Shown here piece by piece: positions 1 to 6,522 of a stretch of 6,627 nucleotides of DNA. The notes beneath the pieces are model-generated. The model did not search any database, had not been told where the DNA came from, and saw only the letters and a program-made list of their open reading frames with translations. The position numbers and the translations under genes are program-made. How positions within the stretch are numbered: the stretch's first letter is position 1; every line of letters starts with the position of its first letter. Origin of the DNA: Methylococcaceae bacterium (GTDB lineage Bacteria; Pseudomonadota; Gammaproteobacteria; Methylococcales; Methylomonadaceae). The DNA is taken from contig CANNLO010000271.1 in NCBI GenBank assembly GCA_947505055.1, positions 1 through 6,627 on the forward strand, written 5' to 3'.

Positions 1-699
1 ATAGAACATTTGCTTTCGGCTTTTGCCGGTCTTGGTATTGACAATGCAATTATTGATGTCAGTGCCGCAGAGGTTCCTATTATGGATGGCAGTGCCGGGC
101 CGTTTGTATTCTTGCTCCAGTCAGCTGGCGTAGAAGAACAGGACAGCCCAAAAAGATATATTCGTATCAAACGCAGCGTCAGGGTTGAAGATGGCGACAA
201 ATGGGCGGCCTTTGAGCCATTTGAAGGATTCAAAGTTACATTTACCATTGATTTTGAGCATCCAGCTTTTGAAGATCATTTGAAAACTGCAACAATGGAT
301 TTTTCATCGACAACTTTCGTTAAGGAAGTCAGTCGAGCCAGAACCTTCGGGTTTATGAAAGATATTGAGTATCTACGCGAAAATAATCTGGCCTTGGGCG
401 GAAGTCTAGATAATGCCATTGTAGTCGATGACGATAAAGTCATTAACGAAGATGGTCTGCGTTATGCGGATGAATTCGTCAAGCATAAAATTCTTGATGC
501 AATAGGTGATCTCTATCTCTTGGGTCATAGCTTGATTGGCGAGTTTACCGGCTACAAATCGGGGCACGGCTTAAACAACAAATTACTTCGCGCGTTATTA
601 AATGATAACGATGCCTGGGAAATGGTTACTTTTGACGATGAAGAAAAAGCTCCTATTTCCTTTATGCGCTCTGCTGAGTCGCCCAGAACAGCTACTTAA
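1..699 (+). CDS. lpxC: UDP-3-O-acyl-N-acetylglucosamine deacetylase, 3' part (5' end outside window)
   Basis: LpxC is the cytoplasmic zinc enzyme that deacetylates UDP-3-O-acyl-GlcNAc, the committed step of lipid A synthesis. The reading frame is open from base 1 and encodes 232 residues, matching about residues 77 to the end of the roughly 305-residue family. The first codons read I-E-H, corresponding to the catalytic Glu78 and zinc ligand His79 of the E. coli enzyme. The family hallmarks [11 protein letters not shown] (about residues 25-35), HKILDAIGD (zinc His and Asp, codons at 484 and 496) and SGHGLNN (catalytic His, codon at 565) are all present, so the enzyme looks intact. The C-terminus ends in a polar Arg-Thr-Ala-Thr and lacks the apolar LAxxxxxAVLA tail that targets E. 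coli LpxC to FtsH, so its turnover may differ (inference). The gene stops 30 bases before the end of the convergent dciA-like gene. Confidence 0.97.
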   Translation: MEHLLSAFAGLGIDNAIIDVSAAEVPIMDGSAGPFVFLLQSAGVEEQDSPKRYIRIKRSVRVEDGDKWAAFEPFEGFKVTFTIDFEHPAFEDHLKTATMDFSSTTFVKEVSRARTFGFMKDIEYLRENNLALGGSLDNAIVVDDDKVINEDGLRYADEFVKHKILDAIGDLYLLGHSLIGEFTGYKSGHGLNNKLLRALLNDNDAWEMVTFDDEEKAPISFMRSAESPRTAT

Positions 700-729
700 G
701 TTTAATAAATATCGTAACCCCTGTTTAAG

Positions 730-1191
730 TCAAATTAAGGAACGCGATTTTTCCAATGTTACACTTAATCTAAGTAGCGACTGCTTCAATTGCTCATCGG
801 AAATGATTAGACCCTGCTCATGGATGAGCATTATTTTTTCAGCCGAAGGAATCAATGGTTTTCTAAGAGGTTGAGATGTTTCTTGTCTGGCTTCTAATCT
901 TACTTTTACTTGCGCTATCGTAACCGTATCTCTGGATATAGGAGCAATAGCAGCAAGAATCACATTATTATAAAAACGTAGTTGCGAAGCCCAAGCCGCA
1001 GTATCTGTGTAAATCGTGAGTTTTCTGCCATTAATAACACAATACAATGCATGTTTGGCAATCGCTGCCGGCAATTTGTCATGAATACAGCGTAAAATCA
1101 GTTTTTGTTGTTCAATTTGACTGTAAAAATAAGCAATAGTGCGATTTGGAAAAGACAATGCAGCTTTAAAAGGTATACGTTTTTTTGCCAT
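730..1191 (-). CDS. dciA: DUF721 / DciA-like protein (probable replicative helicase loader)
   Basis: This 153-residue protein resembles the DUF721 family, renamed DciA after it was shown to act with the replicative helicase DnaB in bacteria that lack DnaC. Seen here: a basic N-terminus (MAKKR), then a KH-like core at about residues 34-100 with the family pattern of Leu-Pro at 40-41, a hydrophobic strand before Asn-Gly (54-55), LTIYTDTAAWASQLR (58-72, with the conserved Trp67) and a strand ending VRLEAR near 97-102. The C-terminal third (103-153) is polar and probably less ordered. A convergent DUF721 gene directly after lpxC is also the order in Pseudomonas aeruginosa (recalled, not searched), which supports the call. 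The start ATG (1191-1189) has only a weak GAG upstream. No signal peptide or membrane segment is visible. The family assignment rests on motif pattern and context. Confidence 0.82.
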   Translation of the reverse strand: MAKKRIPFKAALSFPNRTIAYFYSQIEQQKLILRCIHDKLPAAIAKHALYCVINGRKLTIYTDTAAWASQLRFYNNVILAAIAPISRDTVTIAQVKVRLEARQETSQPLRKPLIPSAEKIMLIHEQGLIISDEQLKQSLLRLSVTLEKSRSLI

Positions 1192-1239
1192 TAATAGCTC
1201 ATTATAGAAGTTGATTACAAAGTCTTTTTATCCTGAATA

Positions 1240-1268
1240 TTGGTTTATTCAAGATTGTGGGATATAGT
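1240..1268 (+). promoter_or_regulatory. Candidate sigma-70-type promoter for the hox operon
   Basis: A -10-like TATAGT (1263-1268, one mismatch to TATAAT) lies 17 bases after a weak -35-like TTGGTT (1240-1245, matching TTGACA only in TTG). Transcription would start near 1275 and give a leader of about 130 bases before hoxF. In such AT-rich sequence a match of this quality can occur by chance, so this is only the best candidate by eye. Confidence 0.3.
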
Positions 1269-1318
1269 TAGAATAAGTAAGGGAATAAGAAAGCATAAAG
1301 CTTCTACTCACACACCTA

Positions 1319-1341
1319 ACCATACATCTATGAATGTAGGT
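1319..1341. promoter_or_regulatory. Imperfect palindrome in the hoxF leader, possible operator or hairpin
   Basis: ACC-a-TACAT, a six-base centre CTATGA, then ATGTA-GGT form an inverted repeat with eight paired positions and one bulged A. It lies 63 bases before the hoxF start and downstream of the candidate promoter, so it could be a regulator-binding site or an RNA hairpin in the leader. No known operator is recognised. Confidence 0.3.
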
Positions 1342-1393
1342 AATGTAATAATCCGCTAATATCACATCCACAAACATCTAAAAAGATAAAGCC

Positions 1394-1407
1394 AGGGAGA
1401 TAAAGTG
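1394..1407 (+). promoter_or_regulatory. hoxF ribosome binding site and GTG start
   Basis: AGGGAG (1394-1399) sits five bases before GTG (1405-1407). This good Shine-Dalgarno match decides the non-ATG start of hoxF. The next in-frame Met is about residue 22, already inside the conserved NuoE-like domain. Confidence 0.8.
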
Positions 1408-3192
1408 AGACAGTTAATTCAGTGCATCGCAGAAAACGACCATTATGAAGTCAGGCATTTATTGAAAATGCTAAGACAGATTCAAGCCCATTATCATTAT
1501 ATCCCCGAGGCAGCAGTAGATCAGCTGTCGGGCTTGCTAAAAATTCCCCGCACACAAATCACCAGTGTTATTGAATTCTACAGTTTTTTTCACCTGACTC
1601 ACAGAGGTCAATTTGAACTCTTGATCAGCGATTCCATAACTGACCATATGTTAGGCAAGCAAAGCCTGCTTAATTACATGTCTGCAAAGTTGGACGTTGC
1701 GGTTGGCGAGGTCAGAAAGGATGGTGTGGTCAGTCTGGATAATACCTCCTGTACCGGCATGTGTGACCAAGGTCCCGCTGGCTTAGTGAACGGCCATGCT
1801 TTAACTCGATTGGATAAAATAAGAATTGATCAAATCACAGCCTTGATTAATAAACAGAAACCTTTGGAAGAATGGCCACCCGAACTATTTCATGTCGATG
1901 ATAATATTTACAAATCCGGACTATTACTGAACCAACATCTTGAGCAAGGCGCAGGAATCAGGTCGGTTTTGCAAAGAGGCGCCAAGGAAATATTGCAAGA
2001 AATCGATAAATCAGGACTTCGAGGTCGTGGTGGTGCCGGATTCAAGACCGCGACTAAATGGAAGTTCTGCTCTGAGGAACATCAGATGGAGCGTTATGTT
2101 GTTTGCAATGCCGATGAAGGCGAACCCGGTACATTTAAGGACAGGGTGCTGCTAAACACATATGCCGACCAGGTTTTTGAGGGAATGACCGTTTGCGCAG
2201 CAATCATCGGCGCCCAAAAAGGCTTTTTATATTTACGCGGTGAGTATTTGCATCTTTACAATAAGCTCGAAGATATATTGGCGCAACGCCGTCAAAACGG
2301 ATTATTAGGCGATAATATTCTAAACGCTGGCCTGGCATTTGATATTGAAATTTGCTTGGGAGCAGGTGCTTATATTTGCGGTGAAGAATCCGCCTTGATT
2401 GAGTCACTTGAAGGAAAAGCCGGCATTCCTCGTAATCGTCCGCCATACCCGGTTACCCAGGGTTATCTCGGAAAACCCACCGTCGTTAATAATGTGGAAA
2501 CGTTTATGGCCGCAGCCGGCATTGCCATTAATGGCTGCGATTGGTTTGCGGATATTGGTACCGAAAAATCTAAAGGCACAAAAATACTAAGTATCAGTGG
2601 AGACTGTTCTCGTCCCGGCATTTATGAATATCCCTTTGGTGTAGCCGTTAAGGATATTCTGACTGACTGCGGAGCCACTGATGTCTTGGGAATTCAAGTC
2701 GGCGGCCCTTCTGGAGCTTTTATTTCCAATGAGGAATTTGACCGAAAACTGGCTTTTGAAGATTTGGCGACCGGCGGTTCATTCATCATTTTCAATACCA
2801 GTCGTAATATCCTCGATATGGTGAGTAACTTTACGCATTTCTTTGCCCATGAAAGTTGCGGCTTCTGTACACCCTGCCGAGTCGGCACCTCGTTACTGAA
2901 AAAACAGGTCGACAAAATTGTCGAAGGTCATGGTTCAGCGGGTGATATCGTAGCGTTGGAAGAGCTTTGTCAACTGGTTAAAAATTATAGTCATTGCGGC
3001 CTTGGACAAACTGCAGCAAATCCGATTTTAACGACGCTGCAACGTTATCCTGATTTATATCACAGCCACTTAAAAGAAATAAGTTTTGAACCGGGATTCG
3101 ATTTGGATGGAGCGCTAGAAACGGCACGACGCATGGCAAATAGAGATGATGCCGGCGCGCATTTGGCTCAAACGGAGAGCGAACATGAGTAA
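1405..3192 (+). CDS. hoxF: NAD-reducing hydrogenase diaphorase subunit HoxF (NuoE-NuoF fusion)
   Basis: HoxF is the NAD(H)-reactive flavoprotein of the soluble bidirectional [NiFe] hydrogenase, passing electrons between the HoxU clusters and NAD+ in the cytoplasm. It is 595 residues long, close to the roughly 602 of Ralstonia HoxF. Residues 1-150 are a NuoE-like thioredoxin-fold domain and about 165-575 are NuoF-like. FMN/NAD site motifs are GLRGRGGAGF (204-213), NADEGEPGTFKDR (235-247) and GAGAYICGEESALIES (319-334). The [4Fe-4S] ligands are Cys485, Cys488 and Cys491 in ESCGFCTPCR plus Cys531 in HCGLGQ. In the NuoE-like domain only Cys116 and Cys120 (CTGMC) of the usual four [2Fe-2S] ligands remain; the first pair is replaced by Ser75 and Asp80, so that cluster is probably absent or altered. 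It is the first gene of the operon and overlaps hoxU by 8 bases. No signal peptide is present. Confidence 0.96.
   Translation: MRQLIQCIAENDHYEVRHLLKMLRQIQAHYHYIPEAAVDQLSGLLKIPRTQITSVIEFYSFFHLTHRGQFELLISDSITDHMLGKQSLLNYMSAKLDVAVGEVRKDGVVSLDNTSCTGMCDQGPAGLVNGHALTRLDKIRIDQITALINKQKPLEEWPPELFHVDDNIYKSGLLLNQHLEQGAGIRSVLQRGAKEILQEIDKSGLRGRGGAGFKTATKWKFCSEEHQMERYVVCNADEGEPGTFKDRVLLNTYADQVFEGMTVCAAIIGAQKGFLYLRGEYLHLYNKLEDILAQRRQNGLLGDNILNAGLAFDIEICLGAGAYICGEESALIESLEGKAGIPRNRPPYPVTQGYLGKPTVVNNVETFMAAAGIAINGCDWFADIGTEKSKGTKILSISGDCSRPGIYEYPFGVAVKDILTDCGATDVLGIQVGGPSGAFISNEEFDRKLAFEDLATGGSFIIFNTSRNILDMVSNFTHFFAHESCGFCTPCRVGTSLLKKQVDKIVEGHGSAGDIVALEELCQLVKNYSHCGLGQTAANPILTTLQRYPDLYHSHLKEISFEPGFDLDGALETARRMANRDDAGAHLAQTESEHE
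3174..3187 (+). promoter_or_regulatory. hoxU ribosome binding site inside hoxF
   Basis: GGAGAG (3174-3179) lies five to seven bases before ATG 3185 and selects this start over the in-frame ATGs at 3146 and 3149. Those would add 13 residues (MMPARIWLKRRAN) that have no counterpart at the start of this family, where the protein opens with the SKTITIDGK-type ferredoxin strand. Confidence 0.75.
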
Positions 3193-3904
3193 AACAATTA
3201 CTATCGATGGCAAAACGATTCCTTTCGAAGACGGGCAAACCATTATGGATGCCGCTATGGCAGCCGACGTTTATATTCCGCATTTATGCCACCAGCCGGA
3301 ATATACGCCACACGGAAGTTGCAAGTTATGTACGGTCAAGGTGAACGGACGTAACTGCTCTGCCTGTACCTTTCCGGCAATGGAAGGACAAGATGTTCTA
3401 AGCGAAACCAAAGAGCTGATCGATGATCGTAAAAAAATCACCCAGCTGCTATTTGTTGAAGGCAATCATTTTTGTCCATCCTGCGAGAAAACCGGCAACT
3501 GTCAATTGCAAGGCGTTGCCTATCATTTAAATATGCTCGACAATCATTTCCCGTTATTTTATCCTGATCGAGCGGTTGACGCTTCTCATGCCGACGTAAT
3601 GATTGATCATAATCGTTGCATCTTTTGCACTTTATGTGTTCGAGCCAGTCAGCAAACCGATGGTAAAGATGTGTTTGCCATCAGTGGACGCGGCATTAAT
3701 AAACATCTGATCGTTAATGCGCAAAGTGGCCTGCTAAAAGATACCGATCTTGATATTAACGACCGGGCAGTCAACATTTGCCCTACCGGCGCCATACTGA
3801 TTAAACGTACTGGTTATCAGGTGCCCATTGGCGAGCGTATTTACGATCATCAGCAAATCGATCAAGTAAGTTTAGCTAAGGAGCATCTAAATCATGGCGA
3901 ATAA
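3185..3904 (+). CDS. hoxU: NAD-reducing hydrogenase diaphorase subunit HoxU (NuoG-like Fe-S protein)
   Basis: HoxU is the iron-sulfur wire between HoxY and HoxF, homologous to the N-terminal part of complex I NuoG. It has 239 residues, the usual HoxU size. The N-terminal ferredoxin fold holds a [2Fe-2S] site: Cys35, Cys46, Cys49 and Cys61 (Cys58 is an extra nearby Cys). Residues 95-106 (H-x-CPSCEKTGNC) carry Cys97, Cys100 and Cys106 with His95 as likely fourth ligand of a [4Fe-4S] site. A further [4Fe-4S] site is formed by Cys145, Cys148 and Cys151 (CIFCTLC) with Cys199 in NICPTGAI. The C-terminal domains of full NuoG are absent, as expected. The gene overlaps hoxF by 8 bases and hoxY by 11, pointing to translational coupling and equal stoichiometry. 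No signal peptide or membrane segment is seen. Confidence 0.96.
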   Translation: MSKTITIDGKTIPFEDGQTIMDAAMAADVYIPHLCHQPEYTPHGSCKLCTVKVNGRNCSACTFPAMEGQDVLSETKELIDDRKKITQLLFVEGNHFCPSCEKTGNCQLQGVAYHLNMLDNHFPLFYPDRAVDASHADVMIDHNRCIFCTLCVRASQQTDGKDVFAISGRGINKHLIVNAQSGLLKDTDLDINDRAVNICPTGAILIKRTGYQVPIGERIYDHQQIDQVSLAKEHLNHGE

Positions 3905-4433
3905 AATTAGAGTAGCAACGACTTCACTGGCCGGTTGCTTTGGCTGTCACATGTCGTTTCTTGATATCGACGAGCGCATGCTGCAACTGGTTGAACACGT
4001 TGAATTTGACCGTTCTCCGATTACCGATATCGAGCATTGCACCAACTGCGATATCGGCCTGATTGAAGGCGGCGTATGCAACTCAGAAAACGTTCATGTT
4101 TTGCGAGAATTTCGTAACAACTGCAAAATTCTGGTAGCCGTCGGTGCTTGTGCAATTAACGGCGGCTTGCCTGCCATGAGGAACCATATCCCATTGGAAG
4201 AATGCCTCAATGAGGCTTATATCGATGGCATTGGCGTCGAAAATGCCCAAATTCCAAGTGACATAGAATTACCTTTGCTTTTGGATAAGGTCAGACCTAT
4301 TCATGAAGTGGTCAAAATTGATTATTATTTGCCCGGCTGTCCACCATCAGCCGATGTGTTTTGGAAATTTCTGACAGATTTGATTGATGGTCGCGAACCT
4401 TCATTGCCTTATGAATTAGTTCATTACGATTGA
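3894..4433 (+). CDS. hoxY: NAD-reducing hydrogenase small subunit HoxY
   Basis: HoxY is the small subunit of the hydrogenase module; its [4Fe-4S] cluster takes electrons from the Ni-Fe site in HoxH. The 179-residue protein begins directly at the conserved strand (KIRVATTSLAGCFGC) and lacks the roughly 30-residue N-terminal lead of Ralstonia HoxY. Expected cluster ligands are Cys15 and Cys18 (GCFGC), Cys86 (VGACAINGG) and Cys149 (LPGCPPSAD). The motifs IEGGVCNSENVHVLREFR (57-74) and PAMRN (93-97) are typical of the family. Cys48, Cys51 and Cys62 are additional cysteines not needed for the known cluster. There is no twin-arginine signal, so the enzyme is cytoplasmic, unlike periplasmic uptake hydrogenases. 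AAGGAG (3878-3883) precedes the ATG by 10 bases; the start lies inside hoxU. A 111-base gap with palindromes follows. Confidence 0.96.
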   Translation: MANKIRVATTSLAGCFGCHMSFLDIDERMLQLVEHVEFDRSPITDIEHCTNCDIGLIEGGVCNSENVHVLREFRNNCKILVAVGACAINGGLPAMRNHIPLEECLNEAYIDGIGVENAQIPSDIELPLLLDKVRPIHEVVKIDYYLPGCPPSADVFWKFLTDLIDGREPSLPYELVHYD

Positions 4434-4461
4434 ACACTTTAATAACTGAAGGTCGCGTAAG

Positions 4462-4517
4462 TTGGGTTAGCATAACCCAAGACGTACAGGCGGCAATGTT
4501 GGGTTACGTTAACCCAA
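4462..4517. repeat. Twin palindromes (REP/BIME-like element) between hoxY and hoxH
   Basis: Two 19-base units, TTGGGTTAGCATAACCCAA (4462-4480) and TTGGGTTACGTTAACCCAA (4499-4517), are separated by 18 bases. Each has perfect 8-base arms (TTGGGTTA / TAACCCAA) around a 3-base centre, and the units differ only in that centre. They can form two small hairpins or, since unit 2 matches the reverse complement of unit 1 at 17 of 19 positions, one longer hairpin. The layout resembles the paired REP sequences (BIMEs) scattered through many proteobacterial genomes and mobilised by RAYT transposases. Neither unit is followed by a T-run, so intrinsic termination is unlikely. It may affect mRNA stability or expression between hoxY and hoxH (inference). 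Confidence 0.8.
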
Positions 4518-4544
4518 ACCACCAAAACTAATTCGGGAGTTATC

Positions 4545-6044
4545 ATGTACGAACATTTAGAAACAGCTGAAAATCGCGACAGTTTAAAACGTGTAGTCGT
4601 TGATCCGGTATCGCGTGTTGAAGGGCACGGCAAAGTCACTTTATTACTGGATGCCGACAACAAAGTTAAACAAGCCCGTTTACATATCGTTGAGTTCCGT
4701 GGTTTTGAACGCTTCATCCAGGGCAGACCATACTGGGAACTTCCAGTATTAGTGCAACGATTATGCGGTATTTGTCCTGTTAGCCATCATTTGGCGGCAG
4801 CCAAGGCCATCGATCAATTGGTCGGCATAGATCCTGAAAATCTGCCTGTAGCCGCGGATAAGCTAAGGCGATTACTGCATTTTGGCCAAGTACTACAATC
4901 CCATGCCCTGCACTTTTTTCATTTATCAAGCCCGGACTTATTATTCGGTTTTGAAAGCGAAATCAGCAAGCGCTCAATAGTTGCCGTATTGGCCGAATTT
5001 CCAGAACTTGGCGTGCAAGGTGTCAAGCTGCGTAAATATGGGCAGGAAGTTATTCGCATGGTGTCGGGCAAGCGGATTCATGGCACTGGTGCAATTGCTG
5101 GGGGCATGAATAAATCTTTGACCAAGGCCGAACGAGATTATCTGCTGGAAGATATAGACCAGATGATCAGTTGGTCGGCTGCATCTGTGGCGCTTATCAA
5201 AAAAGTGCATTGCTCCAATCTGCCTTATTACGATGATTTTGCCACGATACGTACTAATTATCTTGGCCTGACAAAGCCAGACGGTGCGCTGGAGCTTTAT
5301 CATGGCGGTATTCGTGCCAAAGATGAGCACGGCGCAACCATTATGGATCATATCGATTATTGTAAATATAACGATTATATTCATGAAGAAGTCCGCTCCT
5401 GGACCTACATGAAGTTTCCATACCTATTGTCACGCGGCCAGGAAAACGGCTGGTATCGCGTCGGCCCCTTGGCCCGTGTTAATAATTGTGATTACATCAA
5501 TACACCTTTAGCCGAAGCGGCCCGAGTCGAATTTAAAGCCCACAGCGGCGAAGCAATGGTGCATAGCACGCTGGCCTTTCACTGGTCGCGCTTGATTGAG
5601 ATTCTGCACTGCGCAGAAAGCATTAAAGAACTGCTCCATGATCCTGACATCATGAGTTCAGATCTCGTAGCGCAAGGTGAAAAACGCTACGAAGGCATCG
5701 GTGTAATTGAGGCGCCGCGAGGCACCTTGTTCCATCATTATCAGGTTGATGAGAACGATATAGTCACCAAAGCCAATTTGATTGTTTCTACTACCAGTAA
5801 CAATATGGCAATGAATGAATCAGTACGTCAGGTTGCGGCAGAATATTTATCTGGCCGGGAACTGACAGAGCCTTTACTGAACAATCTGGAAGTAGCGATT
5901 CGTGCTTATGATCCGTGTTTGTCCTGCGCGACACATGCGGTGGGCAAAATGCCGCTGAAACTGGAATTGATTAATGCTGAGGGTCAGCTGATTGATCAAT
6001 TGGTAAAACATACCAACGGTCAAATTGAGCGACTTAATGCTTAA
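4545..6044 (+). CDS. hoxH: NAD-reducing hydrogenase large subunit HoxH (precursor)
   Basis: HoxH carries the Ni-Fe(CN)2CO centre where H2 is split or formed. It has 499 residues against 488 in Ralstonia. The N-terminal motif RVEGHGK (24-30) contains the conserved Glu26. The L1 nickel motif RLCGICPVSH has Cys74 and Cys77, and the L2 motif DPCLSCATH has Cys458 and Cys461, giving all four Ni-Fe ligands. These motifs and the HoxFUY partners place it in group 3d (bidirectional NAD-linked). The expected maturation cut follows His464 and removes residues 465-499 (AVGKMPLKLELINAEG onward). This 35-residue propeptide is longer than the 24 residues recalled for Ralstonia, the last 11 or so residues being extra. 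GGGAG (4535-4539) lies five bases before ATG 4545, so translation is initiated independently after the palindromic gap. The end overlaps hoxW by 8 bases. Confidence 0.97.
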   Translation: MYEHLETAENRDSLKRVVVDPVSRVEGHGKVTLLLDADNKVKQARLHIVEFRGFERFIQGRPYWELPVLVQRLCGICPVSHHLAAAKAIDQLVGIDPENLPVAADKLRRLLHFGQVLQSHALHFFHLSSPDLLFGFESEISKRSIVAVLAEFPELGVQGVKLRKYGQEVIRMVSGKRIHGTGAIAGGMNKSLTKAERDYLLEDIDQMISWSAASVALIKKVHCSNLPYYDDFATIRTNYLGLTKPDGALELYHGGIRAKDEHGATIMDHIDYCKYNDYIHEEVRSWTYMKFPYLLSRGQENGWYRVGPLARVNNCDYINTPLAEAARVEFKAHSGEAMVHSTLAFHWSRLIEILHCAESIKELLHDPDIMSSDLVAQGEKRYEGIGVIEAPRGTLFHHYQVDENDIVTKANLIVSTTSNNMAMNESVRQVAAEYLSGRELTEPLLNNLEVAIRAYDPCLSCATHAVGKMPLKLELINAEGQLIDQLVKHTNGQIERLNA

Positions 6045-6522
6045 AACTGTTTTGTTGTTTGGTTACGGCAATCTCAGTCGCGGTGATGATGCATTGGGGC
6101 CGTTATTTTTGGAATATGTTGAGCGTAACTGTAGCCTGGACAAGATAGAAATATTGTCTGACTTTCAATTACAAATCGAACATGCCCTTGATCTGGAAAA
6201 CAGAAGTTTGGTGTTATTTGTAGATGCCTCAGTAGCTGACATCAAGGCTTATGATTTTAGAATCCTGGAACCAGCCCGAGATAAAAGCTACACCACCCAT
6301 GCCATGAGTCCAGCTGCGGTTTTGGAAGTGTATCAATCGATAAAAAAACAAGCTCCCCCACCGTGCTTTTTGCTCAGCATTAAGGCTGAGCAAATGGAAC
6401 TGGGTGAAGGTTTAAGCCTGGGCGCTGAAAATAATCTGGCCGAGGCTTGTTCTTTTGCCAAGCGTTTATTAAGTAATCTTGATATTGATGTATGGCTTAA
6501 AGAGATAAACCATTCAGACTAA
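6037..6522 (+). CDS. hoxW: HoxH maturation endopeptidase HoxW
   Basis: HoxW is the dedicated protease (HybD/HycI fold, peptidase family M52) that cuts the C-terminal peptide off nickel-loaded pre-HoxH. It has 161 residues from ATG 6037. It opens with LLFGYGNLSRGDDALG (6-21), matching the family GxGNxxxxDDxxG motif. The likely nickel-sensing residues, by analogy to HybD Glu16, Asp62 and His93, are Asp18, Asp63 (LVLFVDAS) and His88 (TTHAMSP). The C-terminal third, including SIKAEQMELGEGLS, follows the family pattern. A TTG at 6025 would add four residues (MSDL), but neither start has a strong Shine-Dalgarno sequence; ATG 6037 fits the family N-terminus and the 8-base overlap with hoxH. Weak initiation suggests coupling to hoxH translation. 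The order hoxH-hoxW is that of Ralstonia, but hoxI does not follow here. Confidence 0.92.
   Translation: MLKTVLLFGYGNLSRGDDALGPLFLEYVERNCSLDKIEILSDFQLQIEHALDLENRSLVLFVDASVADIKAYDFRILEPARDKSYTTHAMSPAAVLEVYQSIKKQAPPPCFLLSIKAEQMELGEGLSLGAENNLAEACSFAKRLLSNLDIDVWLKEINHSD

Larger units (their letters stand above)
1192..1404. other. Intergenic region between divergent dciA-like and hoxF genes
   Basis: These 213 AT-rich bases separate two divergently transcribed genes and must hold, or lie downstream of, their promoters. No ORF of note and no tRNA-like or CRISPR-like structure is seen. No convincing sigma-54 site (TGGC-N8-TTGC) is found on the hox-sense strand, in contrast to the sigma-54-dependent soluble hydrogenase operon of Ralstonia eutropha. 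A weak sigma-70-like match and an imperfect palindrome are listed separately. Confidence 0.7.

Noticed and set aside
694..730. ACTTAA / TTAAGT inverted repeat between lpxC and the convergent dciA-like gene as a bidirectional terminator
   Set aside because: The stem has only six AT-rich pairs around a 25-base loop and no clear T-run, too weak to call.
602..874. Plus-strand ORF of 90 codons spanning the lpxC end and the dciA-like gene
   Set aside because: It overlaps two well-supported genes in other frames, has no recognisable motif and no good ribosome binding site.
2978..3283. Minus-strand ORF of 101 codons across the hoxF-hoxU junction
   Set aside because: It is antisense to conserved cluster-binding parts of HoxF and HoxU, with no motif of its own.
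4462..4517. Twin palindromes read as a rho-independent terminator
   Set aside because: No run of T follows either hairpin, and hoxH is needed together with hoxY, so full termination here is implausible.
4439..4717. Minus-strand ORF of 92 codons covering the hoxY-hoxH gap
   Set aside because: It runs through the palindromic repeat and the start of hoxH, and its translation looks like antisense coding.
4974..5384. Minus-strand ORF of 136 codons inside hoxH
   Set aside because: It lies entirely antisense to conserved hoxH sequence and its translation has no recognisable family pattern; it is a shadow frame.
6025..6036. TTG start for hoxW giving four extra residues
   Set aside because: ATG at 6037 places the N-terminus directly at the conserved beta strand of the protease family, and the TTG has no Shine-Dalgarno sequence.
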